A DNA stretch of 64,000 nucleotides, taken from Bacteroidales bacterium (GTDB taxonomy: Bacteria; Bacteroidota; Bacteroidia; Bacteroidales; Marinilabiliaceae). Both the position numbers and the translations under genes were made by a program. The notes under the pieces are model-generated. The model saw only the letters and a list, made by a program, of their open reading frames with translations. It had not been told where the DNA came from and made no database searches. Position 1 is the first letter of the stretch; each line of letters begins with the position of its first letter. The stretch lies in contig QKJP01000003.1 in assembly GCA_003249255.1 (NCBI GenBank), forward strand, positions 1 through 64,000, read 5' to 3'. Positions 56,120-64,000 of the stretch are shown in pieces.

Positions 56120-57076
56120 CTATTCGAGTTGAATGATCAGTTGATCCTCTGCTTCTATTACTTCGGCATTTAATGCAATGGCTATAATATCAAGTACATC
56201 TTTTAGTTTCTCATTCTCAAAAGTAACGGTAACAGACACCTCTTCAAGTTTAGTTCCGCGGCATGTTATAGTTTGATGAAAATCATGACTTAACACTTTA
56301 CAAACTTCCAGTATACCAGTATTTTGAAATGCAATAGTCTTGGTCTTCCACGACAAATAATTATCCGCATTTTTTGAGCTTTTCGTAAGCTCTCCTGATT
56401 TCTTATCGTATACACAACTTTCTCCGGCACCTACTTTCTCCGCCTCATCGTCAAATAGTAAGCGCTTTCGTTTAAAGGCAACCAAACCTGTTTTTACATT
56501 CAACTCAATGGTTTCTTCTTCTAAATCAGAATAAATATTAAAACTGGTTCCCAGCACTTGAGTCTCCGTCCCATCACAGCTAATAATAAAAGGTTTTTCT
56601 TCATCGCGTTGAATGTCAAAAAAAGCTTCTCCTTTTAATGCGATTTTTCGATCGTTTTTATTAAAGCCTTCCATTATTTCTATTGACGAATAACGATTCA
56701 TATATATGACCGAACCATCAGCCAATGTCACTTCTTTCGTTTGGTCACCGGATTGATAAACCATTAAGACTTCTTCTCCAAATTGAGAATTAATAAACAA
56801 CAATGATCCTGACAGGATAAATAAAATAGCTGCTGCATATTTCATCCAGGTAAACAAGGTGTTTTTATCTTTTCTCAAGGTTGTTTTCACGGATAATGCC
56901 TTCCAAGCAAAATCGGTATTAACATCATAATTAGAAAATGTCTTTGAGCTTTCATGCCAAATGCAAGTTTGTGCTTCATACTCTTTTTGGTACTCAGCAT
57001 CGGCAAGCATTTCCCGGTGCTTTTTTTGTTCAGCATCCGTGGCAGTATGAGATAATATTTTATAGATCAAATCCAT
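56120..57076 (-). CDS. FecR-type anti-sigma factor
   Basis: 318 residues. A cytoplasmic N-terminal domain (about 1-80) is followed by one membrane helix (about 83-99), a FecR periplasmic domain (about 105-200; VTLADGSVIYMNRYSSIEI, GEAFFDIQRDEEKPFII) and a C-terminal DUF4974/STN-like domain (about 245-318; TGILEVCKVLSHDFHQTI). It transmits the signal from SusC to the ECF sigma factor encoded 102 bases upstream. The start ATG at 57076 gives a short N-terminal domain without the usual helical WI/Y motif at residue 1, but appears complete. It is a normal member of the sigma/FecR/SusC/SusD set. Confidence 0.92.
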   Translation of the reverse strand: MDLIYKILSHTATDAEQKKHREMLADAEYQKEYEAQTCIWHESSKTFSNYDVNTDFAWKALSVKTTLRKDKNTLFTWMKYAAAILFILSGSLLFINSQFGEEVLMVYQSGDQTKEVTLADGSVIYMNRYSSIEIMEGFNKNDRKIALKGEAFFDIQRDEEKPFIISCDGTETQVLGTSFNIYSDLEEETIELNVKTGLVAFKRKRLLFDDEAEKVGAGESCVYDKKSGELTKSSKNADNYLSWKTKTIAFQNTGILEVCKVLSHDFHQTITCRGTKLEEVSVTVTFENEKLKDVLDIIAIALNAEVIEAEDQLIIQLE

Positions 57077-57178
57077 TTTTTTCGACTCTTTATTATCAGA
57101 CGTTTTTTTTTAAATATCCCCCCAAGAAAAAATTCTATTATTTTAAACGAATTATCCAAGAACAGTAAAACCTAACTT

Positions 57179-57649
57179 TTAAGGCAACCCAAATTGAGCC
57201 AAATACTCTCGTATTCGTTTTAAAGCAGTGGTAAATTGATTTTCGACAGTTTTGGGTGAAATATCTAACTCTTCGGCAACCTGTGCATTCGTTAATCCAT
57301 CAAAGCGTTTTAAAGAAAACACCAGATAACATTTTTTGGGAAGTGTTTTTAAAGCTTCTTCAATGTAATAACTAAGTTCATTGGCTTCTAAAAAAGAACT
57401 GCTGTGATTAATATCATCCAGGGCAGATAATTTCTCATCAATTTCTAAATCATATTTTTGCTTTCGTATTTCATCAATACAAGCATTACGAACAGAGAAA
57501 AACAAGTACGACTTCCAGTTTGAAACATCAGATAAATCATCCTTTTTATCCCAAAGCTTTACAAATACACTCTGTACTACATCATGACTTTTATCGACAC
57601 AGCGCATATACACCCAAATCTTGATGATACGCTCTGAATAATTGTTCAA
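57179..57649 (-). CDS. ECF sigma factor, N-terminally frameshifted
   Basis: 156 codons are open from a TTG. Sigma region 2 (VVQSVFVKLWDKK, WKSYLFFSVRNACIDEIRK) and region 4 (ALKTLPKKCYLVFSLKRFDG, NAQVAEELDISPKTVENQF) are intact, so it belongs to the FecI-like group. However, the first part of region 2.1 is missing in this frame; it is found in the other frame at 57591-57665, where an ATG starts MNSREFEQLFRAYHQDLGVYAL before a stop. This implies an indel of (3n+1) inserted or (3n+2) deleted bases near 57600. In-frame starts here are only the TTG at 57649 or ATG at 57607, either giving a truncated protein. The gene may be inactive, or the sequence may have an error. Confidence 0.85.
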   Translation of the reverse strand: MNNYSERIIKIWVYMRCVDKSHDVVQSVFVKLWDKKDDLSDVSNWKSYLFFSVRNACIDEIRKQKYDLEIDEKLSALDDINHSSSFLEANELSYYIEEALKTLPKKCYLVFSLKRFDGLTNAQVAEELDISPKTVENQFTTALKRIREYLAQFGLP

Positions 57650-57665
57650 ACTCTCGGGAATTCAT
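57591..57665 (-). pseudogene. Displaced N-terminus of the ECF sigma factor
   Basis: From the ATG at 57665 this frame reads MNSREFEQLFRAYHQDLGVY and then ALCR before a TAA at 57593-57591. FEQLF..Y...L..YA is the usual start of Bacteroidota ECF sigma factors, which is stronger evidence than anything in the other frame. The rest of the protein continues one frame over. See the sigma entry and the finding. Confidence 0.68.
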
Positions 57666-57736
57666 TAGGTTATAATATGCTAAAGGTAACAGTTATCGTA
57701 TTCAATCTAATTTAGATAACCGTTATAGGTTATAAT
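57666..57736 (-). promoter_or_regulatory. Symmetric and direct repeats ahead of the sigma gene
   Basis: TAGGTTATAAT occurs at 57666-57676 and 57726-57736, exactly 60 bases apart. Between them, GTAACAGTTAT (57686-57696) and ATAACCGTTAT (57716-57726) are near-palindromes with centres exactly 30 bases apart. They sit directly upstream of the sigma ATG and could be operator sites. No TAnnTTTG box was identified for this gene. Confidence 0.4.
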
Positions 57737-57949
57737 TCTCTGTAAAAATATAAAAAACGCTAAATTATTATACATAATTCGCCACGTTAAAAATAACAAA
57801 AAACAAGTGGCGCTATATTTCCATGATAAGAAAGCTCAAAATCTGATTACCCTTATTCCCAACTAAAAATCCTAAAAATACCAAGAAAAATATTAAACTT
57901 TTCAGCACTCTTTTCGTATTTATAAACATGTAAATTTATGGTGCTATTC

Positions 57950-57980
57950 TTGATATCTTCTAATTGAAAAATTAATTTTG
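57950..57980 (+). promoter_or_regulatory. Promoter of the lytic transglycosylase gene
   Basis: TTG (57950-57952) and TAATTTTG (57973-57980) are 20 bases apart. An AGAGGGAAAG ribosome site lies just before the ATG at 58009. Confidence 0.63.
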
Positions 57981-58008
57981 GTAGCCCATTTAAAAAGAGG
58001 GAAAGATT

Positions 58009-58995
58009 ATGAGTTCGAAAGCCTACACTAAACTACTATCTGTATCAACAGCTGTAATTGCAGTTATTTTAGTTTCACAATTATTTATCCAGTCGTCTAT
58101 ACCGGAAAACACGCCGATTAAGGACAACGGGAATTATTACATCTCAGCGATAAACATTCCTCAAAAATTAAAATTTGCAGGAGAAGAAGTTCCTATTCAG
58201 CGTTACGATGTGAAAGAGAGTCTTGATCGTGAGTTACTTGTTAACACCTATTGGCAAAGTCAAACTTTGCTATTTATTAAACGTGCCAACCGCTATTTTC
58301 CTGTGATGGAACCAATTTTAAAGAAGTATGGCATTCCTGATGATTTAAAATATTTGGCCGTCATTGAAAGCGGATTAGAACCTAAAGCTCAATCTCCAGC
58401 CGGAGCGGTAGGCCTTTGGCAATTTATGAAGGAGACTGGTCGTGAATACGGACTGGAGGTAAACAATGAAGTAGATGAACGCTTCCACGCTGAAAAAGCT
58501 ACCATTGCAGCCTGCATCTACCTAAAAAAAATGCATGATCATTACGAAAGCTGGGCTCTGGCAGCGGCTGCTTACAATGCAGGAAGAGCAGGGATAAACA
58601 GACAGTTAGAAAAACAAAAAACAGATAATTATTATGATTTAGTTCTGGGTGAAGAAACCGGCAGATATGTTTTCAGAATCATGGCACTGAAAGAAATACT
58701 TAGCCAACCTGAGAAATATGGTTTTCATGTGGACAAAAAAGACATGTATCCTGAAGTAAAACATATAACCTTAGACATCAAAGAAGGTATAACCAGCATA
58801 GCCGACTTTGCATCTGACTACAACACCACTTACAAAGAAATTAAAAATTTGAATCCGTGGTTACGATCTACTGAACTTACCAACACCAGTAAAAAAACTT
58901 ATACCATAAAGTTACCTGTTGTTTCTGAAAAGCAATTGAATAAAAATGAAGATAAAAACATAGAAAAAACAGATTCGACACAACAAGAGAGCTAA
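58009..58995 (+). CDS. Membrane-bound lytic transglycosylase (MltD-like)
   Basis: 328 residues. An N-terminal membrane anchor (about 9-27) is followed by the SLT domain (about 95-230), with the catalytic Glu120 in AVIESGLEPKAQSPAGAVGLWQFM region and the AAAAYNAG motif at about 185-192. A single LysM-like segment (about 255-305; GITSIADFASDYNTTYKEIKNLNP) binds peptidoglycan. Family 1-type MltD enzymes cut the glycan strand to give 1,6-anhydro ends. It has its own promoter and terminator. It is a normal housekeeping cell-wall enzyme for this group. Confidence 0.92.
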   Translation: MSSKAYTKLLSVSTAVIAVILVSQLFIQSSIPENTPIKDNGNYYISAINIPQKLKFAGEEVPIQRYDVKESLDRELLVNTYWQSQTLLFIKRANRYFPVMEPILKKYGIPDDLKYLAVIESGLEPKAQSPAGAVGLWQFMKETGREYGLEVNNEVDERFHAEKATIAACIYLKKMHDHYESWALAAAAYNAGRAGINRQLEKQKTDNYYDLVLGEETGRYVFRIMALKEILSQPEKYGFHVDKKDMYPEVKHITLDIKEGITSIADFASDYNTTYKEIKNLNPWLRSTELTNTSKKTYTIKLPVVSEKQLNKNEDKNIEKTDSTQQES

Positions 58996-59017
58996 CACTT
59001 ATTAAGCATCATATTAT

Positions 59018-59068
59018 AAAACCTCAATGAGTCTCCTATTTATGGCTGATTCATTGAGGTTTTTCTTT
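59018..59068 (+). terminator. Terminator after the transglycosylase gene
   Basis: AAAACCTCAATGA (59018-59030) pairs with TCATTGAGGTTTT (59051-59063), followed by TCTTT. Loop of 20 bases. Confidence 0.75.
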
Positions 59069-59087
59069 AGTGTTTTTTGAAATTATA

Positions 59088-59203
59088 GAGATCGGTAGAT
59101 CCCACATGACCTTTATTATCAAAGCCCTACAGACTATACTTTAGGTCACCGCATCTTTGATGCTTTGACATCCTTCGTATTGATAAGTATTTCATACTGA
59201 CCT
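59088..59203. repeat. Hairpin-rich dispersed element, copy 3
   Basis: About 116 bases. It shares CACCGCATCTTTGATGCT (59147-59164) exactly with copy 2, has a left end resembling GAGGTCAGTAGAT (GAGATCGGTAGAT) and a right end, ATACTGACCTC, that is its inverted form. It carries the decayed AAAGCCCTACAGACTAT hairpin. It is shorter than copy 2, so a derivative. Confidence 0.55.
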
Positions 59204-59215
59204 CATAAAAAAAAT

Positions 59216-59260
59216 AACACCTCAATCAATTAGCACATTTCCACATTAATTCAATTGCCC
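59216..59260. repeat. Degenerate CACATT-type repeat, copy 4
   Basis: ACACCTCAATCAATTAGCAC and CATTTCCACATTAATTCAAT match the unit found at 26075-26113. The stretch 59313-59415 after it holds ACCACGAAACTCTCG and a TTTCTTGTGTTTTTGTG run, another spacer-type relic seen in other genomes. No gene is in 59204-59514. Confidence 0.4.
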
Positions 59261-59514
59261 ATCTTAGAGATTTCCCTAAGCGAAATGATTATTCCCTGAC
59301 CACTAAAATCATTTTTTCTCAACCACGAAACTCTCGAAAAAATTAAAAATCTGCGAATCTAAATTGCACCCCAATTTTACGTTTCTTGTGTTTTTGTGTT
59401 TTTCATAGTTAAAAAAAAAATTGTTTGTTTGAAAGCAATTTCCGGTTGCTCATTCGCAACTGAACACTATCCCCATAGAAATAGTTATCTTTACAGCACT
59501 AAAAATGTAAGGCT

Positions 59515-62382
59515 GTGAAAGAGGAAAACATTGTTCAAAATCAGGTTGATCTTATTGACGAAACCAAGCAAATAGATGTATATGGTGCAAGGGTGCATAA
59601 CCTGCAAGACATTGATGTAACAATTCCCAGAAATCAACTGGTCGTGGTAACCGGCTTAAGCGGCAGTGGAAAGTCGTCTTTAGCCTTTGATACCATTTAT
59701 GCAGAAGGCCAGCGGCGTTACATCGAAACCTTTTCAGCCTATGCACGTCAGTTCCTTGGAAACATGGAGCGTCCTGATGTAGATAAGATTACAGGACTAA
59801 GCCCGGTTATTTCTATCGAACAAAAAACCACCGGAAAAAATCCTCGCTCTACGGTTGGGACAATTACCGAAATTTTTGACTTCCTGCGTTTATTATATGC
59901 TCGTGCCGGACAAGCATACTCCTATAACACTGGAGAAATAATGGTGAAGTATACCGATGAGCAAATTTTAAGTTTAATCCTTGAGCATTTCAATAATCAA
60001 AAAGTATACCTCCTGGCACCTATTGTTAAAGGCCGTAAGGGACATTACAAAGAACTGTTTGATCAAATCAGGAAAAAAGGCTTTTTACATGTAAGAGTAG
60101 ATGGAGAAGTGAAGGAAATCACTCAAGGGATGAAACTTGATCGCTATAAAAACCATTTTATCGAAATCGTGATCGATCGCCTTGCCATTAAAGAAGCTGA
60201 CAGTAAACGCATCAAAGAATCCATTGCTTTAGCGATGCATCATGGCAAGGGAACCATTATGCTGGTAGAAAAAGAAGCCAATGAACCTCGTTTTTACAGC
60301 CGCTCATTAATGTGCCCAAGCACAGGCATTTCGTACAACGAGCCGGCTCCTCACTCCTTTTCATTCAACTCTCCTCAAGGAGCTTGTCCTAAATGTAAAG
60401 GATTGGGAACCATCGATGAGGTTGATTTTGATAAAATCGTACCTAACCCTAACGACACGATTAAAAAAGGTGGCATAGCACCATTAGGGAAATACAAAAA
60501 CTCTTTAATCTTTTGGCAATTAGAGGCCATTGGTGAAAAATATGACTTTACCCTTAATACAGCCATTAAGAACATATCTGAAGAAGCTTTAGACATTATT
60601 CTTCATGGATCGAGTGAGCCGATTCGCTTAAAAAACACGCCCATGGGTGGTAATACCGATTACCTGTTGAGTTTTCCGGGTGTGATAAAATATATTTTAG
60701 ATCAACAGGATAATGATACTTCCCAAAAAGCCAGAAAATGGGCCAATCAATTTATTAAAAACACAACTTGTAACGCTTGTGGTGGATGGCGCTTAAACAG
60801 AGAAGCCTTACATTTTAAAATTGCCGATAAAAACATTGCTGAATTATCAGAGATGGATTTAGGTTTACTCTTTGATTGGTTTAAAGACATCGAGAAACAA
60901 TTGACTAAAAAGCAATTAACCATTGCCCATGAAATCTTGAAAGAAATCAGAAGCCGTTTAGGATTTTTGATGGATGTAGGCTTAGATTATTTATCACTAA
61001 ACCGAAGCGCCATGACTCTTTCGGGTGGAGAAAGCCAGCGCATTCGCTTAGCTACACAAATTGGCTCTCAATTGGTGAATGTTTTATACATTCTGGATGA
61101 ACCAAGTATTGGACTTCACCAAAGGGATAACCATAAACTCATCAAGTCGCTAAAACAGTTAAGAGATACCGGCAACTCGGTATTGGTCGTAGAACATGAT
61201 CACGACATGATGGTAGAAGCCGACTATGTGATTGACATGGGTCCTTTTGCAGGTGTACATGGTGGTCAAATAGTTGCTCATGGAACGCCACAAGAACTGC
61301 TCCAAAGCAATTCACTCACGGCCGAATACATGACTGGTCGCAAAAAAATAGAAGTTCCTTCGATTCGTAGAGAGGGTAATGGAAAGAAACTCATCATTAA
61401 AGGCGCCAAAGGTCATAACTTAAAAAACATTGATGTAGAATTCCCATTAGGAAAACTAATTTGTGTTACCGGTGTATCAGGCAGTGGAAAATCAACACTG
61501 ATTAATGAAACCCTATACCCAATACTTAACCAACACATTTACAACGCTGTTAAAGATCCACTTGAATATGCTTCGATAGAAGGCTTAGAGCACATTGACA
61601 AAGTGGTTGATGTGGATCAGGCTCCTATTGGCCGTACCCCTCGTTCCAATCCGGCTACTTACACTAAACTTTTTGATGAAATCAGGAAACTGTTTGCAGA
61701 GTTACCCGAAGCAAAGATTAGAGCCTACAATGCAGGCCGTTTTTCCTTTAATGTAGCAGGTGGACGCTGTGAAACCTGTAAAGGTGGTGGTGCGCAAGTG
61801 ATCGAAATGAACTTTCTGCCCGATGTCCTGGTTCAATGCCCCTCTTGCGACGGTAAGCGCTATAACCGTGAAACGCTTGAAGTTCGTTACAAAGGAAAAT
61901 CCATCAGCGATGTACTTAATTTAACCATTAATCAAGCTGTTGAATTTTTTGCCCATATTCCAAAAATCCAGAAGATTGTAAAAACATTGCAGGATGTTGG
62001 TTTAGGTTACATCAAGTTAGGCCAGTCATCCACAACCTTATCCGGAGGTGAAAGTCAGCGTGTTAAGCTGGCCACCGAACTGGCCAAGCGCGACACCGGA
62101 AAAACCATTTACATCTTAGATGAACCTACTACCGGATTACATTTTGAAGACATCCGCGTGTTATTGGATGTACTCAATCGCTTGGTAGAAAAAGGAAACA
62201 CGGTAATCATCATTGAGCACAACCTGGACGTGATAAAAGTAGCCGATTACATTATTGACATTGGCAAAGAAGGTGGCCGCGGAGGTGGCGAATTACTTTG
62301 TACCGGTACACCGGAAGAAATTGTAAAGAATAAAGAAAGCTATACCGCTATATATTTGAAGGAAGAATTAAAAAAAGCGTAA
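59515..62382 (+). CDS. uvrA: Excinuclease ABC subunit A
   Basis: 955 residues, full length. The two ABC units are complete: Walker A GLSGSGKSS (about 47-55) and GVSGSGKST (about 655-663), signatures LSGGESQRIRLA and LSGGESQRVKLA, and Walker B ILDEPS and ILDEPT. Zinc sites CPKCKG, CNACGG and the CETCKGGG...CPSCDGKRYN finger are present. UvrA finds bulky DNA damage and loads UvrB. A GTG at 59515 is the start, as the only reasonable start before YGARVHNLQ. The preceding bases do not show a strong promoter. uvrB is not in the window. Confidence 0.97.
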   Translation: MKEENIVQNQVDLIDETKQIDVYGARVHNLQDIDVTIPRNQLVVVTGLSGSGKSSLAFDTIYAEGQRRYIETFSAYARQFLGNMERPDVDKITGLSPVISIEQKTTGKNPRSTVGTITEIFDFLRLLYARAGQAYSYNTGEIMVKYTDEQILSLILEHFNNQKVYLLAPIVKGRKGHYKELFDQIRKKGFLHVRVDGEVKEITQGMKLDRYKNHFIEIVIDRLAIKEADSKRIKESIALAMHHGKGTIMLVEKEANEPRFYSRSLMCPSTGISYNEPAPHSFSFNSPQGACPKCKGLGTIDEVDFDKIVPNPNDTIKKGGIAPLGKYKNSLIFWQLEAIGEKYDFTLNTAIKNISEEALDIILHGSSEPIRLKNTPMGGNTDYLLSFPGVIKYILDQQDNDTSQKARKWANQFIKNTTCNACGGWRLNREALHFKIADKNIAELSEMDLGLLFDWFKDIEKQLTKKQLTIAHEILKEIRSRLGFLMDVGLDYLSLNRSAMTLSGGESQRIRLATQIGSQLVNVLYILDEPSIGLHQRDNHKLIKSLKQLRDTGNSVLVVEHDHDMMVEADYVIDMGPFAGVHGGQIVAHGTPQELLQSNSLTAEYMTGRKKIEVPSIRREGNGKKLIIKGAKGHNLKNIDVEFPLGKLICVTGVSGSGKSTLINETLYPILNQHIYNAVKDPLEYASIEGLEHIDKVVDVDQAPIGRTPRSNPATYTKLFDEIRKLFAELPEAKIRAYNAGRFSFNVAGGRCETCKGGGAQVIEMNFLPDVLVQCPSCDGKRYNRETLEVRYKGKSISDVLNLTINQAVEFFAHIPKIQKIVKTLQDVGLGYIKLGQSSTTLSGGESQRVKLATELAKRDTGKTIYILDEPTTGLHFEDIRVLLDVLNRLVEKGNTVIIIEHNLDVIKVADYIIDIGKEGGRGGGELLCTGTPEEIVKNKESYTAIYLKEELKKA

Positions 62383-62394
62383 AAAACATTAATT

Positions 62395-63418
62395 TTGCGC
62401 CTTAAAAAAATTACTTCAATCATAAAATCTATTCTTACCACATTCTTTTTTGTGCTTACCGCTCTTTGTGTTGCACAAAACGATTTTAAAAACGGATACA
62501 TCATTACAGCCAATCAAGATACCATCTATGGTTATGTAAACAACAACAGTTACTACGACAATTCCCAATTTTGTGAATTTAAAACCAGTAAGAATGATAG
62601 TGTAATAAAGTACACTCCTAAAGAATTATTTGGTTATCGATTCATCGATGGAAAGTTTTATATCTCAAAAAAGTTAAGGAAAAAGACTTGTTTTTTGAGT
62701 TCTTAATTGAAGGTCAAATCGATATTTATTTTGCTCAGGATAATGAGGGAAACAACATCTATTATGCTTCAAAAGATAGCTTACCGATTAAAAATTAGAC
62801 TACGAAGAAGGCATTAAATACATAGATGAAAAACGTTATTTCTTTGAATCAAAGAAGTATACCGGAACTCTTTCTTATTTAACTCAAGACGCCCCCTCTC
62901 TAAAAAATGAAATAAACACAATTGGCAAACCATCTCATAAAAACCTGATTTCATTTGCAAAACATTACCATCGGTTAAAATGCGATGACAACAGTTGTAT
63001 TGTTTATGAAAAACAAACCAAACGCAATGTAAAATTCCATGTTAATTCAGGCTATAATAAAGTTTTAAAATACGGTGAGAATGACTATGGAAGTTCATTT
63101 GGATTTCATGTATTAGTTCAGCAATTAGATGTAAGCGAAAAAACATATCTGGGGATAGGATGTGTATTAGAAGACATACAAATAGACGACAAAAAACTCT
63201 TTCGTCTTCCGGTATCAATTAATCACATTGGAAATAACCAAGGTTTTTCTCCATATTTCTCGTATGAAATTGATCTGACCGCACTTACTTTGATGACCTT
63301 TAAAGGAGGTCTATCCTATAAACTAAATAAGATAACCTTAAACTCCTATGTTGATTTAAAGACAGTGCTATTTACTGCTTATGCAACATCCATAAATCTT
63401 GGGATTATTTTCAATTAA
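62395..63418 (+). pseudogene. Decayed outer-membrane/exported protein gene with two frameshifts
   Basis: Three consecutive frames join to about 340 residues. Part 1 (62395-62706, from a TTG) has a signal peptide and FKNGYIITANQDTIYGYVN, the start of a Bacteroidota family of outer-membrane barrel-like proteins. Part 2 (KVKEKDLFFEFLIEGQIDIY) follows in another frame, the change lying in a run of six A (62667-62672). Part 3 (LDYEEGIKYIDEKRYFFESK, ending SINLGIIFN at 63418) begins after a second change in a run of five A (62790-62794). One extra A in each run restores a single frame. No ATG start is present either. Either the gene is dead or the runs are miscounted. Confidence 0.75.
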
Positions 63419-63603
63419 GTCATCAATGCGGGAATACCATTTGAACCTATTATCCGAGCTGTAATTACCGCTACGATCAATACACAAAACTACCGTTCTT
63501 AGCTTTCATTTTTTGAGTTATAAAAACTGTTTAATGCTAAACATGGAAAAGCTGATCCATTAGAAGTGGGATAAATATTAAATACATTGCCTCACCAAAA
63601 AAG

Positions 63604-63639
63604 AAAAACGCATAAGTGATAAAACTTTGCGTTTTTTTT
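63604..63639 (+). terminator. Hairpin with T tract
   Basis: AAAAACGCA and TGCGTTTTT enclose a 16-base loop and end in a run of eight T. It lies 190 bases after the decayed gene. Confidence 0.5.
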
Positions 63640-63799
63640 ACATCCCTTGCGGTTTTATCTTTAACCAAAAGGGACTCCCATATAAATTACTTCCTTTAAA
63701 ATTTACAAGTCCCTAAGCAACATTTCCAAATCCGGAATAACGGATCAAGCTACATGCCTGGGGAATACATTATATTAATACCGATAAATACTAAAAGGT

Positions 63800-63928
63800 A
63801 ATAAGGTTGTTTTGTTGTGAATTATATTCTACTGAGGTGCCTTCGGCTAACGAAAAATAAGGTTATTAAACCTTATAACTATACAAAATCTTAGTAGTTA
63901 TAAAATTGTAAAAAATAGTAACCTTATT
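63800..63928. repeat. Four copies of AATAAGGTT around the right edge
   Basis: AATAAGGTT occurs directly at 63800-63808 and 63856-63864, and inverted at 63869-63876 (8 of 9 bases) and 63920-63928. The central pair forms an AATAAGGTT-N4-AACCTTAT hairpin. The region 63419-63800 holds no convincing gene. Confidence 0.45.
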
Positions 63929-63986
63929 ATTTTATACTCCACAAGTTTTCAAATGGATCCATAAACCATAAATCAACCACTAGATA
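63927..63986 (-). pseudogene. C-terminal remnant of a VOC/glyoxalase-family protein
   Basis: On the minus strand the codons ending at 63927 read YLVVDLWFMDPFENLWSIK and a stop. DPF-N-W-x-I is the typical end of vicinal-oxygen-chelate proteins. In-frame stops (TAG TAA TAA) lie immediately before, so only the tail survives. It is short, and a chance match cannot be excluded. Confidence 0.4.
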
Positions 63987-64000
63987 TTATTACTAACATT

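Noticed and set aside
1-64000. CRISPR arrays, tRNA or rRNA genes, intact transposases
   Set aside because: No regularly spaced identical repeats, no tRNA-like GGTTCGAATCC arm, no rRNA segment and no transposase frame could be found by eye.

Overview
The window is from an AT-rich member of the Bacteroidota. Several signs agree: promoters of the TTG-N18-20-TAnnTTTG type, a SusC/SusD pair under a FecR/ECF-sigma system, a type IX secretion sorting domain, small DUF2795 and DUF5063 proteins, and a complete Rnf complex in the order rnfBCDGEA. Rnf plus T9SS with low GC suggests an anaerobic or facultative member of class Bacteroidia (a marine Marinilabiliales-like lineage is my guess, not proven). 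No rRNA, tRNA, CRISPR array, prophage or intact transposase was found.

Layout. 1-10 kb: an ATP-grasp-like protein, a GH1 glycosidase, a tiny Cse60-like protein, a TPR protein, a TonB-type protein, a PAP2 phosphatase, a GT39 glycosyltransferase and an AldA-type aldehyde dehydrogenase. 10-14 kb: a TPR sensor kinase and a sigma-54-type response regulator. 14-17.7 kb: an orphan helical protein, a cysteine-rich protein, a SAM methyltransferase and a DUF2795 protein. 17.7-23.5 kb: an envelope-biogenesis operon (three PpiC/SurA-type chaperones and an OstA/LptA-like protein). 23.7-32 kb: nucleic-acid housekeeping on the minus strand (Tex, DEAD-box helicase, rRNA methyltransferase, DEDD exonuclease, DUF5063, RecQ). 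32-36.3 kb: a SPOR protein, a DUF6588 protein and RecG. 36.8-42.4 kb: rseC-rnfBCDGEA. 42.5-49.2 kb: AI-2E-type permease, TerB-like protein, a GT2/GT39 glycosylation pair, a CDF-tail-like protein and an EamA transporter. 49.3-57.7 kb: a minus-strand sigma/FecR/SusC/SusD/T9SS-protein/lipoprotein locus whose sigma gene is frameshifted near its start. 57.9-64 kb: lytic transglycosylase, UvrA, a decayed outer-membrane protein gene and a small VOC-family remnant.

Most genes are ordinary. The most interesting items are: (1) a short transcript unit at 47936-48135, with a perfect promoter, a 26-codon ORF with two Trp codons and a strong terminator whose 3' arm is duplicated inside the ORF, which has the architecture of an attenuator or a peptide-encoding sRNA ahead of the EamA transporter; (2) the broken ECF sigma gene that should control a SusCD/T9SS locus lacking degradative enzymes, with symmetric repeats upstream; (3) three dispersed hairpin-rich elements, two of which share an 18-bp core; and (4) recG and recQ promoters placed so that the mRNAs should be leaderless or nearly so. 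All calls were made by eye from sequence; no database search was run.
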